From contig OX365947.1 of NCBI GenBank assembly GCA_947247005.1, positions 5,933,030-5,997,029 of the forward strand: a DNA stretch of 64,000 bases. The letters are read 5' to 3'. This DNA is from Spisula solida. Taxonomy: Eukaryota > Mollusca > Bivalvia > Venerida > Mactridae. Below, piece by piece: positions 36,864 through 48,560 of this stretch. The position numbers were made by a program, and so were the translations under genes. Below the pieces are notes generated by a model. That model was not told the origin of the DNA and did not search any database. It was given only the letters and a program-made list of their open reading frames with translations. Numbering within the stretch: the first letter of the stretch is position 1; each line of letters starts with the position of its first letter.

Positions 36864-37474
36864 ACCATACCATACTATAATTAGCGCCAAAATCCAGCCA
36901 AAAATAAATTTGCACTAACCATTGCTTAAAAATGCAAATGCAGCCGACAAATATTATTAAGGTGAATGTCCTATGAAAGATGTTATCATTTGACGCAAAA
37001 ATATTATGAGCTCAAGTAATGATAAAAAATGAAGAAATATTATTTTGCGCAAAATAACCTTGGCCTACCCGAGGTAAATATAAATATATCGTGTATAATC
37101 ACAAATCCTGGTTTATCAATGAACATTCGACGCTCACTTTCTTTCAGTTCTGTCGTCTCGAGTATTTGCTTTAATGCTTTATGCAAAGAAAAACGCTAAG
37201 TTAGCTTCTTGGCTAAGCCGCGTCATAACACTTGGCTACATGCATGATTCGACTTTCAATGAATGAAGTGACTGTTATACTGTATATTTACGTATATCAA
37301 GTCTATGTTTAAAGTTCTAACCACGATCGGGGATTTTATTTGTAACGTAGACGAAATAATGAACTGAAATTGAGCACACGTGAACGATAGTGCAGCATTC
37401 ACTGAGTAAGCTGGTTAATATACTGGGTGAAATTGTACGTGGCAAAACGGTACGTCTTATCAATTATACTAATT
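36864..37474. other. Unassigned DNA
   Basis: No supported gene or repeat. Confidence 0.4.
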
Positions 37475-37785
37475 CACTTACTTACTTAATCCTCTGCTTG
37501 CTATCTAGGCCACAAGGCCTTCACCAGATTCCACCAATGCAATCTGCCCCAATCCAATGTTTGTACTTGGCCCCAGTTCCAGTTGTTGTCTTTCATCTCC
37601 TTTTCCACCAATCTTCTCAATGTTTCTATCGGTCGTCCACACCTCCGATGTCCAGCAGGAGTCCATCTCATTGCAACCCTGCAGATGGCGAATTACACGC
37701 CCAATCCATAGCCATCTCCAAACCAGGATCTTTACTAACAGCGGGGTTGTGTCTCTTAGTTCATGAAGGACCTTGTTGGAACATT
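37475..37785 (-). pseudogene. 3' end of an RTE-type LINE
   Basis: The minus strand encodes the C-terminal tail typical of RTE-like reverse transcriptase proteins: WLWIGRVIRHLQ, then after a frameshift RVAMRWTPAGHRRCGRP, ETLRRLVEKEMKDNNW, NWGQVQT and VKALWPR before a TAG. This corresponds to the family pattern W-x-GHVLRM ... ALRWTP-G-R-GRP ... TWRR-VE-E. The copy ends with an AAGT-type tail (37476-37488, read as ACTTACTTACTT on the plus strand). The endonuclease and reverse transcriptase cores are missing. The plus-strand 134-codon frame at 37390-37794 is an antisense shadow of this relic. Confidence 0.8.
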
Positions 37786-38763
37786 AAATTATAATATAGC
37801 GTTTATTCTGCGGACACTTGAACTCAAAAACTGCATTATATTTTTCAAACCCTATTTCTGCTGAATAGAAACATACTTTGTTATTGAGAATATGGACTTT
37901 AGTATAGCACAATTTCAATATTTCCTTTTTGACCTTTGTCTTTAATTCAGAAGCTGTATTGAGCTCAGCTAACTCTCTTAAATGCTTCAAGAGAATGGGT
38001 GCATGCTGATGGCGTCATAAACAACATAATATCGCCAATGGTTTATTTATAACAGTGAATTTCTCTATTTAAACGGCTAACCATTTTGGTTTGTGAGATA
38101 CATAGTTCTTTGCTGATAAATTGTTAACTGCCAGGCACCACGCAGCTATGCATAGATACCTCGCAAGCCACTAGCAGGACGTTCACCAACCGATAATTCA
38201 TGTACCAAAACAGTTTTCAGACTCCTGCTTTCACGACGCATGCATTAACCACAGGGCTCCAGGAGGCGGTCATACTGAAAGTGTTTTGTAGCTATCTCTA
38301 TTTGTTACCTAAATTAGTTACTGCCTGTTTAACCACAACACCGCTGTTTAACAAACTTTTGCTGACTCGTTAGTTTAAAGTATGAGAGAAAAACTGGCCG
38401 GGAGTTTGGGTCATTTATTAACGTTGTTTGGACGATATAATGTGTCTTGCTAGATTGTTGAAATAAAGTGTCAACTAGGTATATATCTACCGTGCTGATA
38501 CCTTATCACAAAGTACATATGTCAGCTGAGAATTGGATAACTTGTCAATAAACAGCACCGACTTAAGCTTAGGCAAAAAAATATTGAGGTTCTTGTAACA
38601 TGCTGAAAAAAATACGATAGTGAGGTAGGAGTAATTTTTCCATATTTTATTTTTTTTTATTGATTTTATGACTGGTAGTACATAGCTCATCGTTGTCTTC
38701 TTGAATAAAAGGCCCATTAAGTTATTATGGTACGGGCGAAAACAGGGTGCAGTGTAAAGTTAC
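37786..38763. other. Unassigned AT-rich DNA
   Basis: Minus-strand frames at 37784-37990 and 38487-38717 are Lys-rich and unrecognised. No repeat was seen. Confidence 0.4.
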
Positions 38764-39007
38764 CAGGGTAATGTGTTATTAAAGCACTTACGAAAATCTT
38801 AAAGTTACGATCAAATTTAAATTATTTATAATTATTTAACAACTGCAAATTAGTGACGGATATGATGTGTAGGTGCTTATAAACTGAACTAGTATTAATA
38901 TTGCAACCCCATTTACCACACTTAATAGTTGACGAAGAATTATATAGAATTAAAATTTGATCGTAAGTTTACGATTTCCGTAAGTGCTTTGATAAAACAG
39001 TACCCTG
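38764..39007. mobile_element. MITE-like element with CAGGGTA ends
   Basis: Inverted ends include CAGGGTAATGTGTTATTAAA at left and, in complement, CAGGGTACTGTTTTATCAAA at right. Both continue into GCACTTACG and then GATCAAATTT. The arms are about 55 bases, total length is 244, and there is no coding capacity. Confidence 0.8.
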
Positions 39008-39383
39008 AACCACAAGCTCTTTTTGTTTCGGCCTTATAATATATGAATGAAAGCTGCAAGGAGAAGGGATGGTCTCCTCTAAATACGTTTAAAGATACAC
39101 GTACATAGTAATGGCAGGTAAACTTAAAGATCGATGTAAATTTGTAAATCTATTTTTGTTTATATAGCGAAAATTTGGTTTTAATTTTCTGATGTAATGA
39201 AACATTTTTTTGTGTCTATTTTTTCAGTTAAAATATATGACGTGGTGCAAAGTGGTTTATATTGAACTGTTTTAAATATCGTTTATAGTTGAATCGTCTT
39301 TTTGAACGGTCTGATTATTGTTCTGAAGTTGATGATATGATTCAAATTCAAGTATGTCGCATTACCATTATGCTATTTGCCAA
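39008..39383. other. Unassigned DNA
   Basis: No supported gene or repeat. Confidence 0.4.
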
Positions 39384-39977
39384 GTTTGTATCCACTCCAT
39401 GTGTGTACCTCTTTGTTTGATTGGTTTTGTATCCACTCCATGTGTGCACCTTTTTGTCTGATTGGTTTTGTATTCACTCCATGTGTGTACCTCTTTGTTT
39501 GATTGGTTTTGTATCCACTCCATGTATGCACCTTTTTGTCTGATTGGTTTTGTATTCACTCCATGTGTGCACCTCTTTGTCTGATTGTTTTTGTATCCAC
39601 TCCATGTGTGCACCTTTTTGTCTGATTGGTTTTGTATTCACTCCATGTGTGCACCTCTTTGTCTGATTGTTTTTGTATCCACTCAATGTGTGCATCTCTT
39701 TGTCTGATTGTTTTTGTTCCACTCAATGTGTGCACCTCTTTGTCTTATTGGTTTTGTATCCACTCAATGTGTGTACCTCTTTGTCTGATTGGTTTTGTAT
39801 CTACTCCATGTGTGCACCTCTTTGTCTGACTGTTTTTGTATCCACTCAATGTGTGCACCTATTTGTCAGATCGTTTTGTATACACTCAATGTGTGCGCCT
39901 CTTTGTCTGATCGTTTTGTATACACTCAATGTGTGCGCCTCTTTGCCTGATTGTTTTTGTATCCACACAATTTGTGT
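39384..39977. repeat. 41-bp minisatellite
   Basis: About 14 copies of a 41-base unit (TGTCTGATTGGTTTTGTATC then CACTCCATGTGTGCACCTCTT). Successive TGATTG motifs start at 39541, 39582, 39623 and 39664, exactly 41 apart. Because the unit lacks stop codons in several frames, it creates overlapping open frames on both strands (39368-39613, 39474-39722, 39626-39829, 39667-39981) that read as three rotating peptide phases. Confidence 0.95.
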
Positions 39978-40074
39978 ATAGGTAAATTTTCAACTTGGGT
40001 AGCTAAACGAGGGGATTTACTGTATAAACTCTATGGTTAAAGTACATAAACATGCATAACCTAGTAATACACCT

Positions 40075-40240
40075 ATACCTCTTCGTTTATCTGCTTTTGT
40101 AGCCATGTTATTATTACTTCTCTTATGTATGTTTGTTTTTGTGACCGCTCAATGCCTTCTTTGCACCTTCTTATCTGTTTAGTATTATATTTGTGTCCAC
40201 GCCATATGAGCCCCTCTTTCGCCTTTCGGTACTGTTTAGT
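40075..40240. repeat. Diverged outlier copies of the 41-bp unit
   Basis: Segments such as TTATCTGCTTTTGTAGCCA, GTTTTTGTGACCGCTCAATG and TTTGTGTCCACGCCATATGA match the 41-bp unit at about half its positions. They lie about 100 bases beyond the homogeneous array, as expected for an old array edge. Confidence 0.55.
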
Positions 40241-40631
40241 ATTCCCCGCCTTCATTCTTGTTTGGGATTTCAGAGTTGACAAAATAGTTGAATGAAATCT
40301 AACTCTAATCAATCGATCAAAAGTTTGTGTCAATGTACTCTATAAAAGAAAATGCAAATAGTTTGTTATTCATCATTTTACTCGTAAAATTAAACACAAT
40401 CGTAAATTGTCGTAATTGTGCGTTTGAAGTACATACTTATACATGTATTGCTATATATAGACGTTACTTGTCGATGCACATTTGATTATCTTGTCGAGAC
40501 TACAGATGGGAAATTGAAATCTTATTGTAAGACCTAATAAAGGTCATGATTATTTTACTTTTTAAATCAGAATGCAATGTGTGCATAAGAAACACTTTTT
40601 TTATCGGCTACTGGTTATATCTAGCATTATA

Positions 40632-40765
40632 CAATACAATACAACGCAACGCAACGCAACGCAACGCAACGCAACGCAACGCAACGAAACGCAACGCAAC
40701 GCAACGCCACGAAACACAACGCAACGCTACGCAGCGCAACGCAACACAACGCAACGCAATACAAT
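40632..40765. repeat. CAACG pentanucleotide microsatellite
   Basis: More than 20 copies of CAACG with CAATA, AAACG and CCACG variants. The unit has no stop codons in two forward frames, which produces spurious Asn-Ala-Thr-Gln-Arg frames (40546-40806, 40572-40775). Confidence 0.95.
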
Positions 40766-41904
40766 CATTTTTTAGTCAGTTGTATATACCAACAACTAAA
40801 CATTAGCTATGTAATGCAAATAACGTGTAACAGCCGACTTGCGGCTCATAGAGCGGGGAGTAACTGTCAGCTGACCGGGTGCATGTTTCTAAAACTTATT
40901 TAAAGTACTAAAAGGAGCATGAACATGGTACTGTTTAGAGGTTACACTGTATAACCAGTAGTCGTTGACAGACATATGTTAAATGGACCTATGTTCCAGA
41001 TGTAAGTATGTCTATACGAAAAGAGCCACTTTATTTACAGTGACGATAAGAGCCGTAGTAAGCAGTGTATATAGTGAAAGTCAATATACTTTTAATGATA
41101 ATATATGATCACTGAAAGTGTTTGTTTACCGGCGTATGAATACTGATGTATATTAGGTACTTATATGACAGGCTCATAATGTCACTATACAGGTGTCAAA
41201 CGGCAAGCTAATCTCCCAACATACAAACCATCCAATATTTGTGGAGTTCTGCCAAACCCGCGACGAGATTTGCTGGCACGGGCAACTTTCACTCAATGCT
41301 GAATGTAGATTTAAAGGGCCTGACCAAATTTGGCAGTTTTGAAACGAAAATTTGAGTTTATACTGTAAACTCCTTTGTAATATCAAATTTCGTGAAGAAA
41401 CGTTCTGAAGTTTATTTATTTTTTTTGAAAGTTTCAATGGAATTAAGAATATGCGATACAAAAACGCACGTGTAACTTCACACGATATTAGTGACCTAGC
41501 GCAATATTGGCTAACGGGCAAAAACCCTCGATCAATATGGAAAACCTGTACAAGAGTTTTGCAACCTCCTAACATAGCTTTGAAACTACAGACAATAACT
41601 GTATGTGTGTATGTTTATCGTCACATTGTTAATGTGTGTGTTTAATGTTCACCAATATGATTAATTTCACAAGCTTCTGTCTTGTAAACAACATCATTTC
41701 TAAAACATTCAAATCTTACATATTTAACAAATTTAAGTGTCTTAATTAACACGTTTTAATGATGATGATTATTATTATGGTATTTTGTTTTATAATTAAT
41801 CGTCAGCGGATTACTTTCTCTTTTACATTGTGCTTGGCTTGATATTATACCATTATTATGTATTTACCGACATTCTATAAATAAAAAGTAACATTTAGGC
41901 GCGG
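40766..41904. other. Unassigned DNA
   Basis: A minus-strand frame of 133 codons (41174-41575) is the longest non-repeat frame here. It contains CPCQQISSRVWQNSTN but no domain I recognise, and it may be a relic. No gene is called. Confidence 0.35.
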
Positions 41905-42055
41905 TGACGTCACTGTCATGGACGCCAGGTATAATAAACAACACAACAATCTGAAACATGGGTCATTCACACAAACCTCTACAAGTAGGGGCCTACTGCT
42001 ACACGCCGTGTACCTGTAAAAATACACATGCGCTGTGACGTCAGTGCTGACGTCA
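41905..42055. promoter_or_regulatory. Cluster of three palindromic CRE motifs
   Basis: The full 8-base CRE palindrome TGACGTCA occurs at 41905-41912, 42036-42043 and 42048-42055. Three perfect copies in 151 bases is unusual in DNA this AT-rich. CREB/ATF-family factors bind this motif. No gene is recognised next to it, so function is only possible. Confidence 0.4.
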
Positions 42056-42230
42056 TATATATGCAACACTCTTAATCATGGGTCATTAACTCAAACCTCT
42101 ACCTATACAAAGCAACACTACCCGCTCTTCACTTATAGAAACTACACACACCGGGCTGATGAAAACTCAGAAAGTAGTCTACGCGTACCCGTATACGTAC
42201 ATGTGCCGTTTCGCAACCTCTCGATTATAT
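41944..42230. repeat. About 118-bp tandem duplication, related to 48360-48560
   Basis: ATGGGTCATTCACACAAACC near 41958 recurs as ATGGGTCATTAACTCAAACC near 42078. The downstream part, with AGAAACTACACACAC and GTTTCGCAACCTCT, also matches 48470-48545. Confidence 0.6.
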
Positions 42231-42374
42231 GAATCTGAACCCTAACTAAATAGTTTGAGCACGCGCACCATCTTACCAAAAAATGACAAAAATAGCTGTT
42301 TATAACTCAACTGGATTTGCAATGTGTCAACTGATTTGAAATTTCAATTTCATGTAATGCTGTCAGCAGACCTC

Positions 42375-42510
42375 CTCGTTTTCATGTGTCCTTTATTGTG
42401 CCTTTCGTTCCTTGCTGTTTCTGTTGGTATGTGATATTTTTTATGTTTTCTGTGCTCGGCTGTGTAAGTTGAGGGCTGTCATCACTGTCCGATTATCTAT
42501 TATCTTTTTT
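42375..42510 (+). repeat. Dispersed repeat family X, copy B
   Basis: Contains TTATGTTTTCTGTGCTCGGC, GTAAGTTGAGGGCTG, CACTGTCCGATTATC and a TATCTTTTTT end, matching the core of copy A. It is only a partial copy. The 86-codon frame at 42412-42672 overlaps it. Confidence 0.7.
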
Positions 42511-42974
42511 TTAAAAAATCGTTTGGGTTACCACACGAACTCATATCGTTTTGGAAGTGTCATTTTTATTTGTTTAAGCGTGGTCCTGATACACTCAGGC
42601 TGTTTCAAGAATGACCTATGTGTTTTCAAGTATATGTCCTGTCTCTTTCATCAGATATTAATAATATTTTAGTTGTGCATTTGTTTAGGGATTAAGAACT
42701 CCCGAATATGCCGGTCACGCTTTATGAGTTCCGTGTTGGAGTAGCTGATTAGTTGTAAAATGTTCCAATACACCGTTCAAACTAATCCGTATGATGGGTA
42801 TGACGTGTTCCATAGCTTGTCACAAGGATTTTAGTCCTTAAAACACTCGTACTTAAGAAAATGTACTGTTTTATCTCAATGAGCGCTATTTTATGACCTT
42901 AATTTTCAATTAACAATGCTAACACGACCACTGTCTAGCTACCAATATTTAGGTATGGTCTTGGTACAAAACGA
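42511..42974. other. Unassigned DNA
   Basis: No supported gene or repeat. Confidence 0.4.
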
Positions 42975-43145
42975 TTTTATTAAGTCAGACAGGGAAGGCA
43001 GCACTCAACTTAACCAGCCGAGCACATAAAACATTAAAAACACACAAAGCACAATGCCCAACTAAACACGCGCAGATCCGCCCAAGTCCAAGCTGTCGAA
43101 AAGTATAATAAATTATAACTAGCTGAATGACCCAGTAGAAAAGAT
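42975..43145 (-). repeat. Dispersed repeat family X, copy C
   Basis: In complement it carries ACTGGGTCATTCAGCT, GACAGCTTGGACTTGGGC, TTGGGCATTGTGC, TATGTGCTCGGCTGGTTAAG and GAGTGCTGCCTTCCCTGTCT, in the same order as copy A. Confidence 0.8.
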
Positions 43146-44029
43146 TCAGTAAACAGCATGACCATCAATGGTGTACGGTATTCAACCATAGTTCTTTGCC
43201 GACGATACAAACATCGCTATAAAGTGGAAAGTTTGATATTGCATTACAACCTGGATTAAAGTGTTGTCATTAAAAGCCAGCCAGATGTTTCCCCCGCCAA
43301 ACTGGGTCAGCACGTGACCCTAATGTACAGCGCTGAACAAACACTCAACATTCGGGATATAAACAGGTAGACTCTAAAACACACATTAATGGAGTAGGCA
43401 CGGTTAACATTTGTTTGTTTTGTGGTTTCTTATACGAAATTAATTATCTATCCGACCTACTTTGATCTTTTGCGATAAAACTCACCGCTTAGTTTCATTC
43501 ACACAAAAATACAACCAGTTTATTTCATTCATTACAAAATGCATGTGCAACTAGGGACGAACGTTATTTTATCCAAAATAAATTGGTATCTGATATATAA
43601 GCTACCATTAGGAGCAACGACGAATATCTTTTACACCTGTGTGTATCTGTCACCACTTCCCCCTTACAAACACTCTAACGGATCCTTAATCGAATTCTAA
43701 CTTAATAAACTTTACACACAATTTCTTAATGAGTCAATGGTGATGATTAATTTAGAACGAGCACACACATTCACCAACAAATATCACATCAGCAATAAAT
43801 CACATGAAGATGATCATAAACATTAAATCGAATACGATAAAGTTGTGAGTTAGAAAACGAAATTTAAAACATATATCTAACTTTAATGCTGTTTGGACTG
43901 ATTTCGTTTTTAAAGATTGTGTAAGATATTTACTTCCTCATCATTTTCTAAAGTTGTAAAAGTTTGAGACCTACGTGTTTGTAAATAAACTATTTGATTA
44001 TTGGACGTAAACCACAATGAAAATAGACA
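43146..44029. other. Unassigned AT-rich DNA
   Basis: No supported gene or repeat. Confidence 0.4.
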
Positions 44030-45780
44030 ACTTAGAAGAAGGAGGTAGCAAGCAACATGTATAGTAACCACAAAGACCAAAATGACATTACAAAGATATG
44101 TAGGAGAATGCAACATGGGCAGTCATCACAAAGCGCATAGAGATGAAGAAGCGTTTTTTGCATAGTCGCCAGAAACCACAAAAAAACGAAAAATACAACT
44201 TGTGCAGTGACAACAAAGCACAAAGAGACGAAAAAGCATGTAAACAGGACAGTTGCCAAAACGCACAACTAAGCGAAGGACAATAAAACATGCCATGTCC
44301 CCCCAAAGATCCGAAGGACAATGCAATATGGACAGTCACCACAAAGTACAAAGTGACGAAAGCACATGCAACATATACAGTCGTCACAAAGCACATAGAT
44401 ACAAAAGCTCGTGCAATATTCACTACCGTTACAAAGCACAAAGAGACGAAAGCACATGCAACATGGATAGTTACACCACAAAACACAAAGTAACGAATGA
44501 GTATGTAACATGGACATTCATCACAAAGCGCAAGGAGGCGAATGTGCATGCAACATGCACAGTGACCAACAAGCATAAGTAGACGGGGGTCCCAAAGCAA
44601 AGAGTGGCGGAAGCGCATGTAGTCTGGAAAGATGCCACAAAGCACAAACAGACGAAGGACAATGCAACATAGACGGACAGACACCACAGATAACCAGGAG
44701 ACAAAGGAACATGCAACATGCATAGACTTCACAAAGTGACGATGGTGGGTGGAACATAGACACAGTACAAAGTGACGAAGGAGAATGCAGCATGGACAGA
44801 CAACACATAACACAAAATGACGAGGGTGAATGCAACATGCACAGACACTACATGTCACAAAGAGACGAAGATAACTGCAACATGCACAGACACCACAAGT
44901 CACAAAAAGACCAAGATAGATGCAACATGCACAGACACTATAAGTCACAAAGAGACCAAGATAACTGCAACATGCATATACTTTACAAAGTGACAAGGGT
45001 GAGTGCAACATAGACAGACAACACACAGTACGAAGTGATGAAGGAACATGCAACATGCACAGACACCACAAGTCACAAAAAGACCAAGATAAATGCAACA
45101 TGCACAGACACTATAAGTCACAAAGAGACCAAGATAACTGCAACATGCATATACTTCACAAAGTGACAAGGGTGAGTGCAACATAGACAGACAACACACA
45201 GTACGAAGTGATGAAGGAACATACAACATGCACAGACAACAAAAAGCATAGAAATGGAGGTGATTACAACATGCACATACACCATAAATCACAAAGTGAC
45301 GAAGGGGCATGTAACACACTCATTCACCATAAAGAGACAGAGATACATGCAACAAGGGCAGTCACCACAAAGTACAAAGAGACGAAGCAGTATGCAGCGT
45401 GGACACTCACTATGAAGAGACGAAAGAACATGCAAAATGGATAGTTACACCACAAAACACACAGTAACGAATGAGTATGTAACATTGACAGTCATCACAA
45501 AGCATAAGGAGGCGAATGTGCATGCAACATGCACAGTGACCAAAAAGGTAGACGGGGTATGCAACAAAGGCAGCCATCTTGAAGCATAACGTGATTAAGA
45601 TGCATGCAGCAAGGACAGTCACAATAACGCACAAAGAGGTGAACGAACATTCCACATGGTCAGTCGTGATTAAGCACAAGCAGATGAAGGAACATGCAAC
45701 ATGCACAGTCACCACAAAGACGCGAAGGAACTTAAAAACATGGACACTCCTATGGAGACAAAAAAGCAGGTATCGTGGGC
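44030..45780. repeat. 45-48-bp minisatellite with higher-order duplications
   Basis: About 37 copies of a unit containing GCAACATGCACAGACACCAC and AAGTCACAAAGAGACGAAG. Within it a block of four units (45+38+45+45 = 173 bases) repeats, with TGCAACATGCACAGACACTA at 44921 and 45094. A segment starting GGATAGTTACACCACAAAAC (44464) recurs about 970 bases later (45435). Minus-strand stop codons are rare in all frames, so many long frames arise, the longest being 337 codons (44088-45101). I do not call that frame a gene. Confidence 0.95.
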
Positions 45781-47515
45781 ACTTACACAAAGGAGACATT
45801 GCAATGAAAGTTGATTTATAAACCTTTTGCAAATGCAATAGCAACAGAGTGCCCCAATATACATAATGCATAGGAATAGAAACATCACCAAAATAACGGT
45901 CAATGTGACGCGATCACATCAATAATAGCAATTCGAGCTAACATAGCCAGACGATGGCAAATAGAAAATGAGTAACACAAAGATAAATTCGGACACAACA
46001 GACAGGTCAAAAGAAATACCGGAGTATAACAGTCTTTGTCCGTTTAATTGTTTGTAAATATGCTGCTGTCCAAATAACACAGGGGGTCAAAGCATTTTGA
46101 TCTTGTAGACTTTTAAAGCCATATACCAAAGTAGTAAATAACAATTATGACGACATATCACGATTCAATTGGTGGCTGTTACTTACGTTAAGCTGATGGT
46201 TTAGTAAGCCGTATGGATAATATATTTAGTAAGCCGTAACGTATGGGGGCTAATATATGTCACAATGATTATACGGATATTTATACTTGTTTGTTGTATG
46301 ATGTTTTGTAGTGTTGTATTGACTATACCGAGGACAGTGTAAACAATGAAAAAAGACCCACGGTCAGTACTCTGTCATTGATGTTAGTCAGCTCGAGTTA
46401 TATGCTAATATTTACCGGTATATTATACTGTATAAACTTAGTCGACATGCATCTTTATAACCCTTGAATTGAGATAATCACCATATAGAGTATGTTTACA
46501 TTCACTTATTTCGCTTGTTCCCTTTACAATAGTAAAGAAGCATTTGTTTAACTCTTATCTGTCTGTAATCGGATACCGCTACCTTGTATGGTGGGGAAAA
46601 GTTGTCATTCGATCAGATACGTCCGTCTGTTTGGATTAAGATTGACCTAGATGGAAGCCACGTTACATCAACAACCGGTTTGTTTATAGATCATTCAGAT
46701 GGTTTATTTACACCCATCCCGCTGGTGTGGTGGTGAGAGCGTATTTTTTTTAAATTGTCAATTCGGTCCAATGCCGGTACCATGATGCATCAGAGCAATG
46801 GCGTGCAAAGGCCGTGACGTAGATAGGTTATGACGTATTAATTTTATAACGTACCAAGGCCACGACTTACCAAATTCCGTAAAATGGTACTGATCGCTCT
46901 CCTTTGTTAGTTTGTTTGACACTTGGTATACGAGAGTATCTCCTGGAACTGGCGCGGTTTCAGGATAATGTGGCATGGTCGTCTCTATATGAATGGACTA
47001 CCATCAGTAGACTAAAAACATACTTTAAAAATACTGAAAAAACTGGCGATTCTGCTAGTCTAAGCATTTTCCTCTTCAAGTAGACCTACTTGATGAGTTT
47101 GTCAGTCCAACAAAAGCTCAAATGACAGTACGCCAATATAGCTGTCATATATTTATAATCCTAGATTAGATATAAGACGATATCAGTAGTCAGTTAAACT
47201 GTAAACCCGTGTCACAAGAAACTAGAGTCGGTTTCACATTTTGTTGTAAACATGCTGTGTTTTTAACAAGACATCGATGGCTTGGTGGGATATCTATTGA
47301 AGTGCGCTCGCGTTTGTTTACAAATTTGAAGTGTTTAACACTAAAGCACTATACCTAATATTAATCCCTTCTTTTGCTCTGCGGAATGAATCCATTTACG
47401 GTCGTTGAATTACAATAAGTTATTGTTGCTTGTTAAATCTTCCCTGACAAGGATGGTATCTGGGTCGATACGAACGTGGTTTCCTACGTAGTATGTTTAT
47501 ATATATATAATTATA
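45781..47515. other. Unassigned DNA
   Basis: No supported gene. Short AAGGCCGTGACGT / ACGTACCAAGGCCACGAC segments (46808 and 46852) are weakly inverted. The frame at 46758-46976 is unrecognised. Confidence 0.4.
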
Positions 47516-47931
47516 CCAGATTTATATAGCGCCCTTTTCATGCGAACGCACGTTCAAAGGCACTTTACCCATGTTGCAGCCACAAGGGCGCAGGTGCATC
47601 CTCTACCAGTGCAGATACAGCGTGATCTGACCAGAGGGACAGACTGAGAGAAAGCCCCTGAAGGGAGAGAGAGACATTAAATACAAGCATGTCCGGCGCT
47701 GCAGAGGTGCGCCTAGCTCTTATTTCGAATAGACAGTCTGGTGCTTTAATGTGCCCGGTGTATAGCACCGATACACAGCTTCCTGGCACTTCCAGATACT
47801 TTGCAGACCACACGCCCAGATATAGCGGGAAATATTATAAATATTTCAGAAATGTCAAGTTCCGATGCCATGGATTGAACCCACGACCTCTGGATTGACA
47901 GCACAGTGCGTTACCACTGAGCTAAATCCGC
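47516..47931 (-). mobile_element. tRNA-derived SINE family Y, copy 1 (full length)
   Basis: On the minus strand the head GCGGATTTAGCTCAGTGG has an A box, and GGGTTCAATCC follows as the B box. A body of about 290 bases includes CCCGCTATATCTGG and CAGGGGCTTTCTCTCAGTC-like parts. The 3' end is TTTGAACGTGCGTTCGCATG then GGGCGCTATATAAATCTGGT. The length is about 416 bases. The same element recurs at 55930-56351 and, split by a LINE, at 60553-60613 plus 63829-64000. The minus-strand frame 47565-47813 recurs with the element and is not an independent gene. Confidence 0.9.
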
Positions 47932-48359
47932 TTTATTATTCTCAATTAAATATAGGTGATGTTTCACAATTTGATAGGGGATTGCATTTACAGTTAGGTA
48001 ATGGCTAATCATCTGATTAGTAGTTAACACTTTTTAAATGTTGCTTATAAATGGAATTGAATTGTTTTTACTGGTTCTATACTATTTTTATAATATTAAA
48101 AATAGGAGAAAAAATGGTTCCTGAGTATTTCATTTTCTGAGAACATTTCTTATCTTAAATTATCATGAAATGCAAGGCATCAGATGAGTAGGCATACAGT
48201 TATAAATAGGAAGTGTGCAATACGGATGTGCACGAGCACCGTGCAGGTATATGTACACGTTTCAATTAAAATTGGCTTGCGAAACAAAACCTGTGATTGT
48301 TAGATCGAGTGACAGTTGAAAAACGATTTCTTCATTAATCGATAAAGTGTTTTTAATAT
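47932..48359. other. Unassigned DNA
   Basis: No supported gene or repeat. Confidence 0.4.
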
Positions 48360-48560
48360 TAACTCAATGACTTCGTGGGTGATAAAATCTCAAAGTACTC
48401 GTGCCTACACACGGCTATGTGATATATCACACAAATATATTTAGTCTGCCCCACGTATTTCACTTGTAGAAAATACACACACTTTGGTGACGAAATGCTC
48501 AAAAACGATGTTTGTGTAGTCGTACACGTTGAGTTTCGCAACCTCTTCCTAATGTCATCT
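48360..48560. repeat. Relative of the 41944-42230 repeat
   Basis: CACTTGTAGAAAATACACAC and GAGTTTCGCAACCTCT align with CACTTATAGAAACTACACAC and CCGTTTCGCAACCTCT at 42133-42225 in the same order and spacing. Identity is moderate. Confidence 0.55.

Noticed and set aside
37390..37794. 134-codon plus-strand frame
   Set aside because: It is antisense to a recognisable RTE-type LINE C-terminus on the minus strand.
39368..39981. Overlapping frames on both strands near 39.4-40.0 kb
   Set aside because: They are generated by the 41-bp repeat unit and read the repeat in rotating phases.
40546..40806. Asn-Ala-Thr-Gln-Arg repeat protein
   Set aside because: It is encoded only by the CAACG microsatellite, with no supported flanking coding sequence.
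41174..41575. 133-codon minus-strand frame
   Set aside because: No domain, signal peptide or splice context that I recognise. It is within chance length for the amount of sequence searched.
44088..45101. 337-codon minus-strand open frame as a gene
   Set aside because: It lies wholly in a minisatellite. Overlapping long frames occur in other minus-strand phases of the same array, so openness is a property of the unit composition. There is no start context, domain or splice evidence.
47565..47813. 82-codon minus-strand frame, repeated at 55958-56233
   Set aside because: Both lie inside family Y SINE copies. The shared peptide reflects the shared element.
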